Shown here piece by piece: positions 17,931-27,704 of a DNA stretch of 64,000 nt. This stretch comes from Fischerella sp. JS2 (GTDB lineage: Bacteria; Cyanobacteriota; Cyanobacteriia; Cyanobacteriales; Nostocaceae): positions 2,542,001 through 2,606,000 of the forward strand of contig NZ_CP135918.1 in NCBI RefSeq assembly GCF_032393985.1. Direction: 5' to 3'. Every line of letters starts with the position of its first letter. Within the stretch, counting starts at the first letter, position 1. The notes below the pieces were generated by a model. The model saw only the letters and a program-made list of their open reading frames with translations. It was not told the DNA's origin and searched no databases. The position numbers and the translations under genes are program-made.

Positions 17931-18710
17931 ATCTACCGACCCAAATTTTAATGTTCATGCTGTAATTATAAATAGGTGAACTAAGTAGATATGTCGTCTC
18001 ATAAAAAACTTGATTTATATTTACTGATGTTTAAGTTGATAATAATTTTAATCTCAAGTAAATGAACTTTTGTTGCAACAATCATAGAGAAATAGTTATA
18101 TTTTTAATATTAACAATTGATTGTAACAATAATATTAGGAAAAAGTTTACCTAATGTAAATTACAGCCAGGAGAAAAATTTATATTTTCAGAAAACAACT
18201 TTAGTCATGTCAATAATTCCATATAACTGAATAAATGTATAACACTATGTCTTTAGTTAGAGTACAAAGTCAGGAAAATTAAGATATTCCTAAAAACATA
18301 AGCTAAACGACGAAAATTGAAAAAAATAATGAATATTCAGTTTTTGAGAATCAAATTAAGGATTTTCTCAACTTGAAACTGCAAATCTAGACGTATCCAG
18401 GGGGGTGTAGGAGGAATCAAGTTTTCATTCCTTTGTTGTGAGCATAATTTGCCCATGGGGATCTTGCACTAACTTTTTCATTCGCCCAAAGATAAATTTC
18501 ACTGCGAGTGCTTAATCTACTCTGAGTGGAGTTAGGCTATTAGTCAGAAAAATTATTCTCTGGTGGAAGATAAGGCAGGTGCAAGACTCCCCACAAATAG
18601 AGTTCACAACAAAGAAATGAAAGTTTATCTTACCCTTGTGCCTTATTCTAGTTTCAAACTGAATTTAAACTCAAATTTCAAATATCTTTTGGTAGATTTC
18701 TGGTAGTTGT
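17931..18710. other. Upstream region of susA
   Basis: Nearly 800 AT-rich bases with no gene seen. It presumably contains the susA promoter and a long leader. I found no clean GTA-N8-TAC (NtcA) site by eye. Confidence 0.5.
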
Positions 18711-21131
18711 ATGTCTGAATTAATTCAAGCAGTCCTCGAAAGCGAAGAAAAAAATGATTTGCGCTCATTTCTGAGTGAATTACGCCATCAAGACAAAAAA
18801 TACCTACTGCGGAATGATATATTGAATGTATACAGCGAATATTGTACGAATTACCAAAAACCTGAGCATTTTAACGCTTCATCAAACTTAGGTAAACTCA
18901 TCTATTACACTCAAGAAATCATTCAAGATATTTCTGGCTTTTGCTTTATTATTCGCCCTAAAATTGCCACTCAAGAGGTTTATCGACTAACGGATGATTT
19001 GAATGTTGAATCGATGAGTGTGCAGGAACTTTTGGATCTGCGCGATCGCTTAGTAAATCGCTTCCATCCCAACGAAGGCGACTTGTTGGAATTGGATTTT
19101 GGTCCGTTTTACGACTACTCCCCAGTTTTACGCGACCCAAAAAATATCGGCAAGGGAGTACAATTACTCAACCGTTACTTATCAAGCAAACTCTTCCAAG
19201 ATCCCAAGCAATGGCAGGAAAGTTTATTTATTTTCTTGAATTTGCACCAATATAACGGCATCCAGCTACTGATAAATAATCGCATTCAATCTCAACAGCA
19301 ACTTTCTCAACAAATAAAAGCTGCGATCGCTTTCGTTAGTAGTCGCCCCAGTCAAGAACCCTACGAAGAATTTCGGTTCCAATTGCAAACGATGGGCTTT
19401 GAACCAGGTTGGGGTAATACCGCCGCCCGTGTGCAGGAAAGCCTTGAGATGCTTGATCAATTGATCGATTCTCCCGATCCCCAAACCTTAGAAGCCTTCA
19501 TTTCCCGCATCCCGATGATTTTTAGAATCGTCTTGGTGTCTACCCACGGGTGGTTTGGACAAGAGGGAGTATTAGGGCGTCCTGATACTGGCGGTCAAGT
19601 CGTGTATGTTCTTGACCAAGCTAGAAATCTAGAAACGCAGTTGCAAGAAGATGCCCTACTTGCAGGCTTAGAAGGATTGAATGTCCAGCCAAAAGTAATT
19701 ATTCTCACCCGCCTCATCCCCAATAGTGAGGATACACTTTGCAATCAACGTCTAGAAAAGGTTCACGGAACAGAAAATGCTTGGATTTTACGTGTACCTT
19801 TGCGGGAATTTAATCCTAATATGACGCAAAACTGGATTTCTCGATTTGAGTTTTGGCCTTATCTAGAAACCTATGCGATCGACGCAGAAAAAGAACTACT
19901 GGCAGAATTTCAAGGTAGACCTGACCTTATAGTTGGTAACTATTCAGATGGGAATTTAGTAGCATTTTTATTGGCGCGTCGTTTGGACGTTACTCACTGC
20001 ATCATTGCCCATGCTTTGGAAAAATCTAAATATTTGTTCAGTAACCTTTACTGGCAGGATCTAGAAGATAAGTATCATTTCTCGTTACAATTCACTGCTG
20101 ATTTGTTGGTGATGAATGCAGCCAACTTTATCATTAGCAGCACCTACCAAGAAATAGTCGGTACACCAGATAGTATCGGACAGTACGAATCTTACAAGTG
20201 CTTTACTATGCCAGATTTGTACCATGTAGTAAATGGGATTGAACTATTTAGTCCCAAATTCAATGTCGTACCGCCGGGGGTGAATGAGAATTACTTCTTT
20301 CCCTATACGTGTACTGAAGATCGAGTAGAAAGCGATCGCCGACGCATTGAAGAGATGCTTTTTACTCTAGAAGATTCTGCACATATCTTTGGCAAACTTG
20401 ATGATCCAAGCAAACGCCCTCTGTTTTCCATGGCCCGTCTGGATCGGATCAAAAATCTCACAGGTTTAGCAGAATGCTTTGGTCAAAGTCAAGAATTACA
20501 GGAATATTGCAACTTAATTTTAGTTGCGGGTAAGTTGCGTGTGGAAGAATCAACAGACAATGAAGAACGAGAAGAAATTGTCAAACTCTACCGCATAATA
20601 GAGCAATACAATCTCCAAGGCAAAATTCGCTGGCTGGGTGTACGTCTATCTAAAACTGATTCTGGAGAAGTTTACCGCGTCATTGCTGACCACCAGGGAA
20701 TTTTTGTGCAACCTGCTTTATTTGAAGCCTTTGGCTTGACAATATTAGAAGCAATGATTTCCGGATTACCTACTTTTGCGACTCAGTTTGGTGGGCCTTT
20801 AGAAATTATTCAAGATCAAGTCAACGGCTTTTACATCAACCCCACAAATTTAGAAGAAACAGCCACAAAAATCTTGAATTTCGTCAGTAAATGCGAACAA
20901 AACCCAAACTACTGGTGTGAAGTTTCTCAACAAGCCATGAACCGGGTTTACAGTACCTATACCTGGAAAATTCATAGTAACAAACTGCTATCGCTAGCAC
21001 GGATTTATGGTTTCTGGAACTTTATTTCCAAACAAAATCGAGAAGATTTGTTGCGTTATATTGAAGCTTTGTTTTACTTAATCTACAAGCCCAGGGCGCA
21101 ACAATTATTAGAACAGCATAAATATAGATAA
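18711..21131 (+). CDS. susA: Sucrose synthase SusA
   Basis: Reversible cleavage of sucrose with UDP or ADP to give NDP-glucose and fructose. 806 residues, the normal length. The N-terminal sucrose synthase domain is followed by a GT-B glycosyltransferase: GRPDTGGQVVYVLDQ (near residue 291), KSKYLFSNLYWQDL, MARLDRIKNLTGL and the donor-binding FEAFGLTILEAMISG. N- and C-termini (MSELIQAVL, LLEQHKYR) match what I recall of Anabaena SusA. In diazotrophic Anabaena this enzyme channels sucrose carbon into catabolism and polysaccharide. A second copy lies at 30430-32853. Confidence 0.95.
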   Translation: MSELIQAVLESEEKNDLRSFLSELRHQDKKYLLRNDILNVYSEYCTNYQKPEHFNASSNLGKLIYYTQEIIQDISGFCFIIRPKIATQEVYRLTDDLNVESMSVQELLDLRDRLVNRFHPNEGDLLELDFGPFYDYSPVLRDPKNIGKGVQLLNRYLSSKLFQDPKQWQESLFIFLNLHQYNGIQLLINNRIQSQQQLSQQIKAAIAFVSSRPSQEPYEEFRFQLQTMGFEPGWGNTAARVQESLEMLDQLIDSPDPQTLEAFISRIPMIFRIVLVSTHGWFGQEGVLGRPDTGGQVVYVLDQARNLETQLQEDALLAGLEGLNVQPKVIILTRLIPNSEDTLCNQRLEKVHGTENAWILRVPLREFNPNMTQNWISRFEFWPYLETYAIDAEKELLAEFQGRPDLIVGNYSDGNLVAFLLARRLDVTHCIIAHALEKSKYLFSNLYWQDLEDKYHFSLQFTADLLVMNAANFIISSTYQEIVGTPDSIGQYESYKCFTMPDLYHVVNGIELFSPKFNVVPPGVNENYFFPYTCTEDRVESDRRRIEEMLFTLEDSAHIFGKLDDPSKRPLFSMARLDRIKNLTGLAECFGQSQELQEYCNLILVAGKLRVEESTDNEEREEIVKLYRIIEQYNLQGKIRWLGVRLSKTDSGEVYRVIADHQGIFVQPALFEAFGLTILEAMISGLPTFATQFGGPLEIIQDQVNGFYINPTNLEETATKILNFVSKCEQNPNYWCEVSQQAMNRVYSTYTWKIHSNKLLSLARIYGFWNFISKQNREDLLRYIEALFYLIYKPRAQQLLEQHKYR

Positions 21132-21212
21132 TTTGGTCATTGGTCGTTGGTCATTGGTCATTGATTAATAGTTAGTACTCATTACAAATGACAAAGGACA
21201 AATGACTAATGA

Positions 21213-21971
21213 CTACTTTGTTAACTCTCGCCAGGTTCTTTGACCTACTATTCCATCTGAAACTAAACTCCGACGATTTTGAAAAGCTTTGACTGCTGAT
21301 TCTGTTAAAGCTCCAAAAATCCCATCCACTTGTATACTATAGCCATTAGATCGTAACAACCGTTGCAATACTCTAACAGCATCACCTGTATGACCAAAAC
21401 CAAGAATTGGCAAAGCTGGACTAGGTGAGTTGGGAAATTTTGCTACCCGTCTATAGTCTGTGGGTTGTTTACTTCTAACACGAGGCGATTGCGGAAGTCC
21501 CCCTGCACTATAGTGTGGTTGGTGGTGAACAGACTTTAGTGGTACAGTAGTGTACTTATTTATATTTTGACCTTGAGTAGTGGAAGTAAAAGCAACTAGA
21601 AAACTGTGATCATTTGTTGTCGCTTCAGAGATAGGAATGAACTCTGGCTGTACATTTGAGTATTCAACACTGTCTACAACAGCATTTTCTGCTACAACTG
21701 GAGAATCCCCGGATTCACCAAAGTCTTTGAGTTGAGTATTGTCATCTAGTGTATCTGATGCGATCACTAACGACACCACAGAAACCTGCTCATCCGGTGG
21801 TATAAATTCAGGTGGTGTGATCTGATTTCCAGGAACAACCTCAGATAACTGACTTTGTTCTGACTGATTTATGTCATTGTCTAGCTGAACCGGCAAATTC
21901 TCCGGGAAATTGGGCAGAGATGGTTGTCCTGTTGTTAACACGCCCGTTATCAGTAGACCCATATCACTCAT
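21213..21971 (-). CDS. Peptidoglycan-binding domain protein
   Basis: 252 residues. The last 65 form a PG_binding_1 repeat: LGFGHTGDAVRVLQRLLRSN, then VDGIFGALTESAVKAFQ and DGIVGQRTW. The preceding 180 residues are acidic and low in complexity, with Q/P/V-rich stretches, and no known domain. No clear signal peptide is present at this start (MSDMGLLITGV), so localisation is uncertain; binding to the cell wall would need export. It is convergent with susA; the 80 bases between consist of TGGTCATTGGTC-type tandem repeats. Confidence 0.8.
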   Translation of the reverse strand: MSDMGLLITGVLTTGQPSLPNFPENLPVQLDNDINQSEQSQLSEVVPGNQITPPEFIPPDEQVSVVSLVIASDTLDDNTQLKDFGESGDSPVVAENAVVDSVEYSNVQPEFIPISEATTNDHSFLVAFTSTTQGQNINKYTTVPLKSVHHQPHYSAGGLPQSPRVRSKQPTDYRRVAKFPNSPSPALPILGFGHTGDAVRVLQRLLRSNGYSIQVDGIFGALTESAVKAFQNRRSLVSDGIVGQRTWRELTK

Positions 21972-22610
21972 TGTATTTCATTTTACTAACGCCCATATTT
22001 TCTTTCACATACTAAATAGTTAATGTTCCGGAATAGTGCGTATTTTCAACTAAAAAAATAGTTGTTTTTTTCAAAAAATCGGTGCGATATTAAAATTGCC
22101 TCCTTTGACAGATGGCAAATAAAAATCTGATTTGGAATCAGATAAAGCTAATATCTGCCTACTATCAAGTTGTAGTAAACAAAAAAGGCAAAAAGGCGTA
22201 AGCTTAAGTATACTTTATTATCTTTACGCTTAATTTTTAAATTAAACACTGTAAATGTAGTGCCCAGGTTTAGGCAATTGTAATTTGCTACCAGGTTAAA
22301 GAACTGTCACAGACAGTCTTCGGGAAGCTTATCCTCCCTTAGATGTCAGGAACATCCCCTGTTGATTTTTTACGCTTTGTCCCTAAAACACTGCTTTGAG
22401 GGTGTAGGGGTATAAGGGTGTAGGGTTTGATGAAATGATCATTACTTTTGTTGGTTTTATAGTTATCACTCATCACTTTATTAAAAACCTACACTTATAA
22501 GCCAGTTTCCCCGAAACCGCAATAAGCCAAGACGGCAAATAGACTACTGTCCGCTAACTTTGTTAATGGGTAATGGGTACTCTTACCATTTACCTATTAC
22601 CCATTACTTT
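21972..22610. other. Gap with degenerate repeats
   Basis: No gene seen. A direct/inverted TAATGGGTA...TACCCATTA text occupies 22565-22610 just after the antiporter stop. The remainder is AT-rich. Confidence 0.55.
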
Positions 22611-23702
22611 CTAACTTATACCATCAACTACTGGGTAGAAGTAAAAAGCAAATCCCAAGAGTATGTAAGCTGCTAAAAGTAATGTGCCTTCTAACCAATT
22701 TGATTTACCATCAGAGCTAATAGTATTTGCAATTAAAACTGATACAGCCACGGCCACCAATTCAAAGGGACTAAAATCCAAATCCATAGGTTGACCAAAA
22801 AACTTCCCTACAATTACTAACACAGGAGCTACAAACAGAGCAATTTGCATACTTGATCCCACTGCTACGGAAAGGGAAAGATCCATTTTGTCCTTCATTG
22901 CCACAGTTACAGCCGTAGCATGTTCAGCAGCATTGCCAATAATAGGGACAAGTATGACCCCTGTAAATAACGCTGTTAGCCCTAACTTAGATGTGGCTGC
23001 TTCTAATGAATCCACAAGTAATTCTGATTCTATTGCTACTAATAGAGTACATACCAGCAACACCCCACTCCACAACCATATATTGGGCTTGTGATTCGCA
23101 ACTTCCAAAGCTTCTGTTTCTGCTACACCCACATCGTAAAGATAAGAGTGAGTTTTCATGGAAAATAGCAGTGTCAAGGCATAAACGAGGATCAATACAA
23201 CAGCCACTGCCAAGGAAAGATTTTGCAGGGTTCTTTCGCCAATTCCTGGCGAGGTAAAGTTCATTGCTGTTGGCAACAAAATAGCAATCACCGCTAAATT
23301 CATAGCAGCTGAATTCATCCGCGCTACTATTGGTTGAAATGTCTGTTCTTTATGACGCAGTCCACCTAATAACATAGCCAAACCCATTACCAATAGTAAA
23401 TTACCGATAATTGAGCCGGTAATGCTGGCTTTGACTACATCTACGAACCCTGCTTTCAAAGCAATGATGGCAATAATTAATTCTGTGGCGTTACCAAAGG
23501 TAGCGTTTAATAATCCTCCCAGAGTCGGGCCTACTACCACAGCTATTTCTTCTGTAGCTGTACCCATCCAAGCTGCTAAGGGCAAAATTGCTAATCCAGC
23601 TGTGATAAAAACAATTAAATCTCCCCACTCTAAAAAGTAGGCTGCCACAGAAACCGGAATGAAAAGTAAGAGAACTAAAAAGAGAATGTTTTTAACTGAC
23701 AT
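22611..23702 (-). CDS. cax: Calcium/proton antiporter (CaCA family, Cax)
   Basis: 363 residues with about eleven hydrophobic segments in two homologous halves. The alpha-repeats that form the ion path are visible: GNATELIIAIIALKAG with SIIGNLLLVMG in the first half, and GNAAEHATAVTVAMK with GSSMQIALFVAP in the second. The conserved Glu of each GNA.E motif is present. It exports Ca2+ (or another cation) against a proton gradient, probably across the plasma membrane. Full length, no linker insert. Confidence 0.92.
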   Translation of the reverse strand: MSVKNILFLVLLLFIPVSVAAYFLEWGDLIVFITAGLAILPLAAWMGTATEEIAVVVGPTLGGLLNATFGNATELIIAIIALKAGFVDVVKASITGSIIGNLLLVMGLAMLLGGLRHKEQTFQPIVARMNSAAMNLAVIAILLPTAMNFTSPGIGERTLQNLSLAVAVVLILVYALTLLFSMKTHSYLYDVGVAETEALEVANHKPNIWLWSGVLLVCTLLVAIESELLVDSLEAATSKLGLTALFTGVILVPIIGNAAEHATAVTVAMKDKMDLSLSVAVGSSMQIALFVAPVLVIVGKFFGQPMDLDFSPFELVAVAVSVLIANTISSDGKSNWLEGTLLLAAYILLGFAFYFYPVVDGIS

Positions 23703-23772
23703 TAGTTAAGAGTCAACGGTCAATTGTCAATGGTTAATAGTCAATGGTCAATTGTCAATGGTTAATAGTCAA
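23703..23772. repeat. Tandem TCAATGGTTAATAG repeats
   Basis: About four degenerate copies of GTCAATTGTCAATGGTTAATA directly upstream of the antiporter gene. Similar text is at 21131-21200, 30030-30060, 33450-33510 and 44860-44910. Short tandem repeats of this kind fill spacers in Nostocales. Confidence 0.65.
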
Positions 23773-24286
23773 GAGTTTGTTGGTTGTTGATGGGTACAGA
23801 CGCGATGTTCCTCGCGTCTCTACATTAGTAGTTAGTGGTTTACTACTCCCCACCTCCCTATTGTCCCTAATCCCCACTGCCCCTCAGTAGTTCCGATATT
23901 TCACTATTTCCACACAGATGGCAAAATTTGTAAAATAGAGTGGAGTTTTACGGAGAATTAATAAATTTTCGTTGTAAAAGTTTTTATTAAACCGTAAATA
24001 CTACACTAAATAATGATGTTTAATGTATTAAAAGACAATTAAATTTTTGGTACTGCCGGTGGAAAAACCTGTCAAGAGGCTTTTTCAATGGCTGTTTTAT
24101 TCCTGAACTTCGGGAAAGGACTGCTTGATAATGCAGATTACCCGTAATACTATGAGCTATACTCTAATTGCATTCATCTCGTCGTTGCTGTCTACCAACG
24201 CTAATATTTACTGGGAATGCCGCTATAAAAGGTACGCATATATTTGTCGGCACAATTGCAAGTATTTTTGATTTTGGATATACTAC
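23773..24286. other. Gap between divergent antiporter and GH57 genes
   Basis: No gene seen. An imperfect hairpin (GGAAAAACCT against AGGCTTTTTC, 24060-24088) lies 200 bases before the GH57 start. Its role is unknown. Confidence 0.45.
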
Positions 24287-27070
24287 ATGACTTCTGCTGC
24301 TGAACTGCCAGGTCAAACTGGCATAAATTTGACATCCCAAGAAAATTCTACAGACACCAAAATGCCTGATCCCTTGATGACGGCTATGGGTGTTTACGTG
24401 ACTGTACACGGTCATTTTTATCAACCACCACGGGAAAATCCATACTTGGATGCGATCGAACGCCAACCGGGTGCAGCACCTTTTCATGATTGGAATGAAC
24501 GAATTCATCACGAATGCTATCGCCCGAATGCTTTCGCTAGGGTGCTAAATGACCGGGGTGAACTAGTGGGGATCGTTAATAATTACGAGTTTTTGAGTTT
24601 TAATATTGGTCCAACGCTGATGTCATGGCTAGAACGCCACGATGTAGAAGTTTATCAGCGAATTTTGGAAGCTGATCGCAAATCTTGTGAACGTTTGCAT
24701 GGGCATGGCAATGCGATCGCGCAAGTATATAACCATATCATCATGCCTCTTGCCAATGATCGCGATCAATATACGCAGATTCGTTGGGGCAAAGCAGATT
24801 TCCGATCCCGCTTTAAACGCGATCCCGAAGGTATGTGGTTGGCAGAAACTGCTGTAGACTACCCGACTCTCGAAGCATTAGTCAAAGAAGGCATTCGCTT
24901 TATTGTCTTAGCACCTTCACAAGCACAGCGTTGTCGCCTTTTACCTACTAAGGAAAATCCTCATCCAGAATGGCACGAAGTCGGCGGTAGTCAGATTGAT
25001 CCCACCCGTCCCTATCGTTGCTATCTCAAACCTACACTCAGCACAGCATCCTCTCCTTTGAGTACAGTTTCTTTATCTCCCAGAGATGGGGATCAGGAAA
25101 TAGAAAATCCCACTTCCCAATTCCCCATCCCCGATCACCAATCCCTTCCCTATATCGATATCTTTTTCTACGATGGTCCAATTTCGCGGGACATGGGTTT
25201 TAGTGATGTTCTTTATAATTCCGGTCATTTAGCAGGGCGCATTGGTTCTGCGGTACGTGGGGATCATCGTCCTGCCCAGTTAATTTCTGTAGCGACAGAT
25301 GGGGAAACCTTCGGACACCACAAGGGAGGAACAGAAAAGACTCTGGCATACGCCTTCACAGAAGAGTTCCCTCATCGGGGTTGGACAGTTACCAACTTTG
25401 CCCATTATCTCAGCTTGAATCCTCCAGCCTGGGAAGTAGAGTTAAAGCCAGTTACCGCTTGGAGTTGCGCCCACGGTGTTGATAGATGGCAGGATAATTG
25501 CGGTTGTGGTGGTGGCGGTGAATGGCATCAACAATGGCGTCGCCCGTTGCGAAATGCCTTAAATTGGTTGCGGGATCGCCTGATGGAGGTGTATGAAGAA
25601 CACGGTAGACAGTTTTTCTCTGATCCCTGGCAAGCACGAGATGAATATATCGAGGTAATTCTGGATCGATCGCCTCACAATATTCACCGCTTCCTGGCGG
25701 GCCATCAAACTCACAAACTTACCAATGCAGAACAAGTAGACGCTTTGCGCCTGTTGGAAATGCAGCGTCATGCTTTGTTGATGTTTACTAGTTGTGGTTG
25801 GTTTTTTGAAGAAATATCCCGCCCAGAAGGAACGCAGATTCTGCGTTATGCCGCCCGTGCTTTAGAACTAGCGGGAGATGTCGCAGGTGTGCAACTAGAG
25901 AAAGAATTCCTCAAGTGCCTTGCCATTGCTCCTAGTAATGTTAATATTTTTAAACATGGTGGAGAAGTTTACCGCCAACTAGTGGCGACTTCACAAATCA
26001 CATTTAAGCAAGTTGCAGCTCATCATGCGATCGCTTCTTTGCTTAATAATCACAAAGGCGAAACCCGCAATGGCAATGGCACATCACCCAACAACTGTAC
26101 TGTCAAATATTCCCATCCTTACCAAAAACGCGTTTATTGCTACAACGTTCATGAGTTAGATTACCATCTGCAACGGCTGGGAGCATTGACACTAGCAGTC
26201 GGACACTTAAAGCTAATATCGGAAATCACTTGGGAAAGTGAACATTTAGTTTTTGCAGTGTTGCATTTAGGGGGTTGGGATTTCCATTGTTGCATTCAAC
26301 CATTTGAAGGAAGACGCACTTACAGTCAAATCAAAGAAAAATTATTGGCATCGCTACAAAAAGCGAGTGCAGCGAACACTATCTTAGTGATGATGCAGTT
26401 ATTTGGGGATCAAGCATTTAGCTTAGAAAATCTCTTTGCTGAAGAACGTCATCGCTTGATGCGGTTGTTGAGTCAAGAAACATTGAGTCGACTAGACCAA
26501 CTTTATACACAGACATACCGAGATAATTACGGTGTACTGATGGCATTCCATCGGGATGAATTGCCAGCACCACAAGAGTTGCAAGTAGCAGCAGAAATAG
26601 CTTTAAGTTATCGGTGTATGAACACACTGCGCGCCTTAGAGCAAGATATCAGCGAACCGCAACTAAGTATAAATCATATCCTGGAATTACAAGCGATCGC
26701 TAGTGAAGCAAAACACCTGCGCTGTCGGTTAAATATTCTTGAAGGCAAGCAGATGTTAGAACAGTTGATTCTGCGATCGCTTTGGCAATTATTGCACGAT
26801 GCCAATGGTACATTTGATGCAGATATCCAGCGCTTGGAAAGATTGATTGATGTTGCCTATCAGCTAAATGTAGGCATCTGTTTGGATCGTTCTCAAGAAC
26901 TATACTTTAGTTGTTTGTACAACAAAATTTTGTCTCAATCTCAAACAGCGATCGCTAATGGTGAGAACATTATTAAGCATCAGCAGTTATTGAAGTTAGG
27001 GCAAAAATTAGCCGTTGATGTTAGTTACTGGTTAGATTCAGATGGGGTGATAGACCTCTTGCAAAAATAA
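24287..27070 (+). CDS. GH57-type glycoside hydrolase with DUF3536
   Basis: 927 residues. The N-terminal half starts with VHGHFYQPPRENPY, the first conserved block of GH57 enzymes, and continues with HHECYRPNAFARVL, WLAETAVD and SVATDGETFGHH, which carry likely catalytic carboxylates. A DUF3536 domain follows, with CSCG-like CAHGVDRWQDNCGCGG near residue 400. Probably an alpha-glucan hydrolase or branching-type enzyme; substrate not proven. Two oddities: residues ~247-288 (STASSPLSTVSL to IPDHQSLP) look like an in-frame insert of spacer-type repeat, and the last six codons (IDLLQK) and stop come from a MITE end. GH57/DUF3536 genes are widespread in cyanobacteria. Confidence 0.85.
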   Translation: MTSAAELPGQTGINLTSQENSTDTKMPDPLMTAMGVYVTVHGHFYQPPRENPYLDAIERQPGAAPFHDWNERIHHECYRPNAFARVLNDRGELVGIVNNYEFLSFNIGPTLMSWLERHDVEVYQRILEADRKSCERLHGHGNAIAQVYNHIIMPLANDRDQYTQIRWGKADFRSRFKRDPEGMWLAETAVDYPTLEALVKEGIRFIVLAPSQAQRCRLLPTKENPHPEWHEVGGSQIDPTRPYRCYLKPTLSTASSPLSTVSLSPRDGDQEIENPTSQFPIPDHQSLPYIDIFFYDGPISRDMGFSDVLYNSGHLAGRIGSAVRGDHRPAQLISVATDGETFGHHKGGTEKTLAYAFTEEFPHRGWTVTNFAHYLSLNPPAWEVELKPVTAWSCAHGVDRWQDNCGCGGGGEWHQQWRRPLRNALNWLRDRLMEVYEEHGRQFFSDPWQARDEYIEVILDRSPHNIHRFLAGHQTHKLTNAEQVDALRLLEMQRHALLMFTSCGWFFEEISRPEGTQILRYAARALELAGDVAGVQLEKEFLKCLAIAPSNVNIFKHGGEVYRQLVATSQITFKQVAAHHAIASLLNNHKGETRNGNGTSPNNCTVKYSHPYQKRVYCYNVHELDYHLQRLGALTLAVGHLKLISEITWESEHLVFAVLHLGGWDFHCCIQPFEGRRTYSQIKEKLLASLQKASAANTILVMMQLFGDQAFSLENLFAEERHRLMRLLSQETLSRLDQLYTQTYRDNYGVLMAFHRDELPAPQELQVAAEIALSYRCMNTLRALEQDISEPQLSINHILELQAIASEAKHLRCRLNILEGKQMLEQLILRSLWQLLHDANGTFDADIQRLERLIDVAYQLNVGICLDRSQELYFSCLYNKILSQSQTAIANGENIIKHQQLLKLGQKLAVDVSYWLDSDGVIDLLQK

Positions 27071-27075
27071 CAATT
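27050..27075. repeat. MITE family 2 end overlapping the GH57 stop codon
   Basis: ATAGACCTCTTGCAAAAATA matches the end of the element at 30280-30410. It begins inside the GH57 coding sequence and supplies its last codons and TAA. No matching right end is recognisable before 27138, so the element is truncated. Confidence 0.6.
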
Positions 27076-27137
27076 ACCCCTCCCTAACCTTCTAATATTA
27101 AAAGTTTTTCCTTATTTTTCCTTGTTTCGGACTACCA

Positions 27138-27240
27138 TGTTACACAAGTTGGATTTACCCTTTTAATCCCCCAATATTCGGAAGGAAACAACAAATCCAG
27201 TTCCCTCCCCTCGTAAAGGGGAGGGTAGGGGGTGAATGCA
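27138..27240. repeat. ~105-bp dispersed repeat (family 5)
   Basis: Strongly similar to 44952-45060. Both start GTTA(TA)CACAAGTTG, pass through TTAATCCCCC and GGAAACAACA, and end in the hairpin TTCCCTCCCC...GGGGAGGG. It lies directly against the truncated end of the HTH-type pseudogene. Confidence 0.65.
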
Positions 27241-27244
27241 GCTG

Positions 27245-27471
27245 ATTTTTGGATCTGTGGATGCTATCGCCTGCCATTCTCGCCCCAACTTCTCACTAAT
27301 TTCCACAAAATCCAGATCATCAACTAGTTCACCATTGAGAAAATCTTCCACAGTGGATAAAGATACTTCTGCATCTGTTGCTAAAGCCTGTGGATTGGGA
27401 TACCCTTATCGCTGGAGAGCTGATTTAACCTGTTGAATGCTCTCTAGAACTACTCGAAGCGATCGCGCCAT
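27245..27471 (-). pseudogene. Remnant of the N-terminal HTH-like domain of a Nostoc-type signalling ATPase
   Basis: On the minus strand from ATG 27471: MARSLRVVLESIQQVKSAL, QR, a TAA stop, then GYPNPQALATDAEVSLSTVED and FLNGELVDDLDFVEISEKLG, ending REWQAIAST. This resembles the roughly 70-residue helix-turn-helix module that begins many NACHT, AAA-like or WD40 proteins in Nostocales. An in-frame stop at codon 22 and the missing downstream domains (cut by the repeat at 27138-27240) show that it is dead. Family recognition is from memory. Confidence 0.65.
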
Positions 27472-27704
27472 TACTTTTCAATTTTTATACCACCTCAAGC
27501 TCACTCTAAGGTGATTAATAGAAAACAAGAGTAATTACACTTAAAATAGAGATTCGCGTAGGTGCGATCGCATTTTTAGTAGTAAGTATATGTGTTGCCC
27601 TAAGTTACACACCGAATCAAAAATAGGAAGTTAAACGATTGAAAAAATGATGAATGCTGGAAATTTCAGAATTCATAATTGATAATTCATAATTTTTCCC
27701 GTGT
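27472..27704. other. Short gap, no gene
   Basis: AT-rich, contains TGCGATCGCA and a short TTCATAATTGATAATTC repeat. Nothing else seen. Confidence 0.5.
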
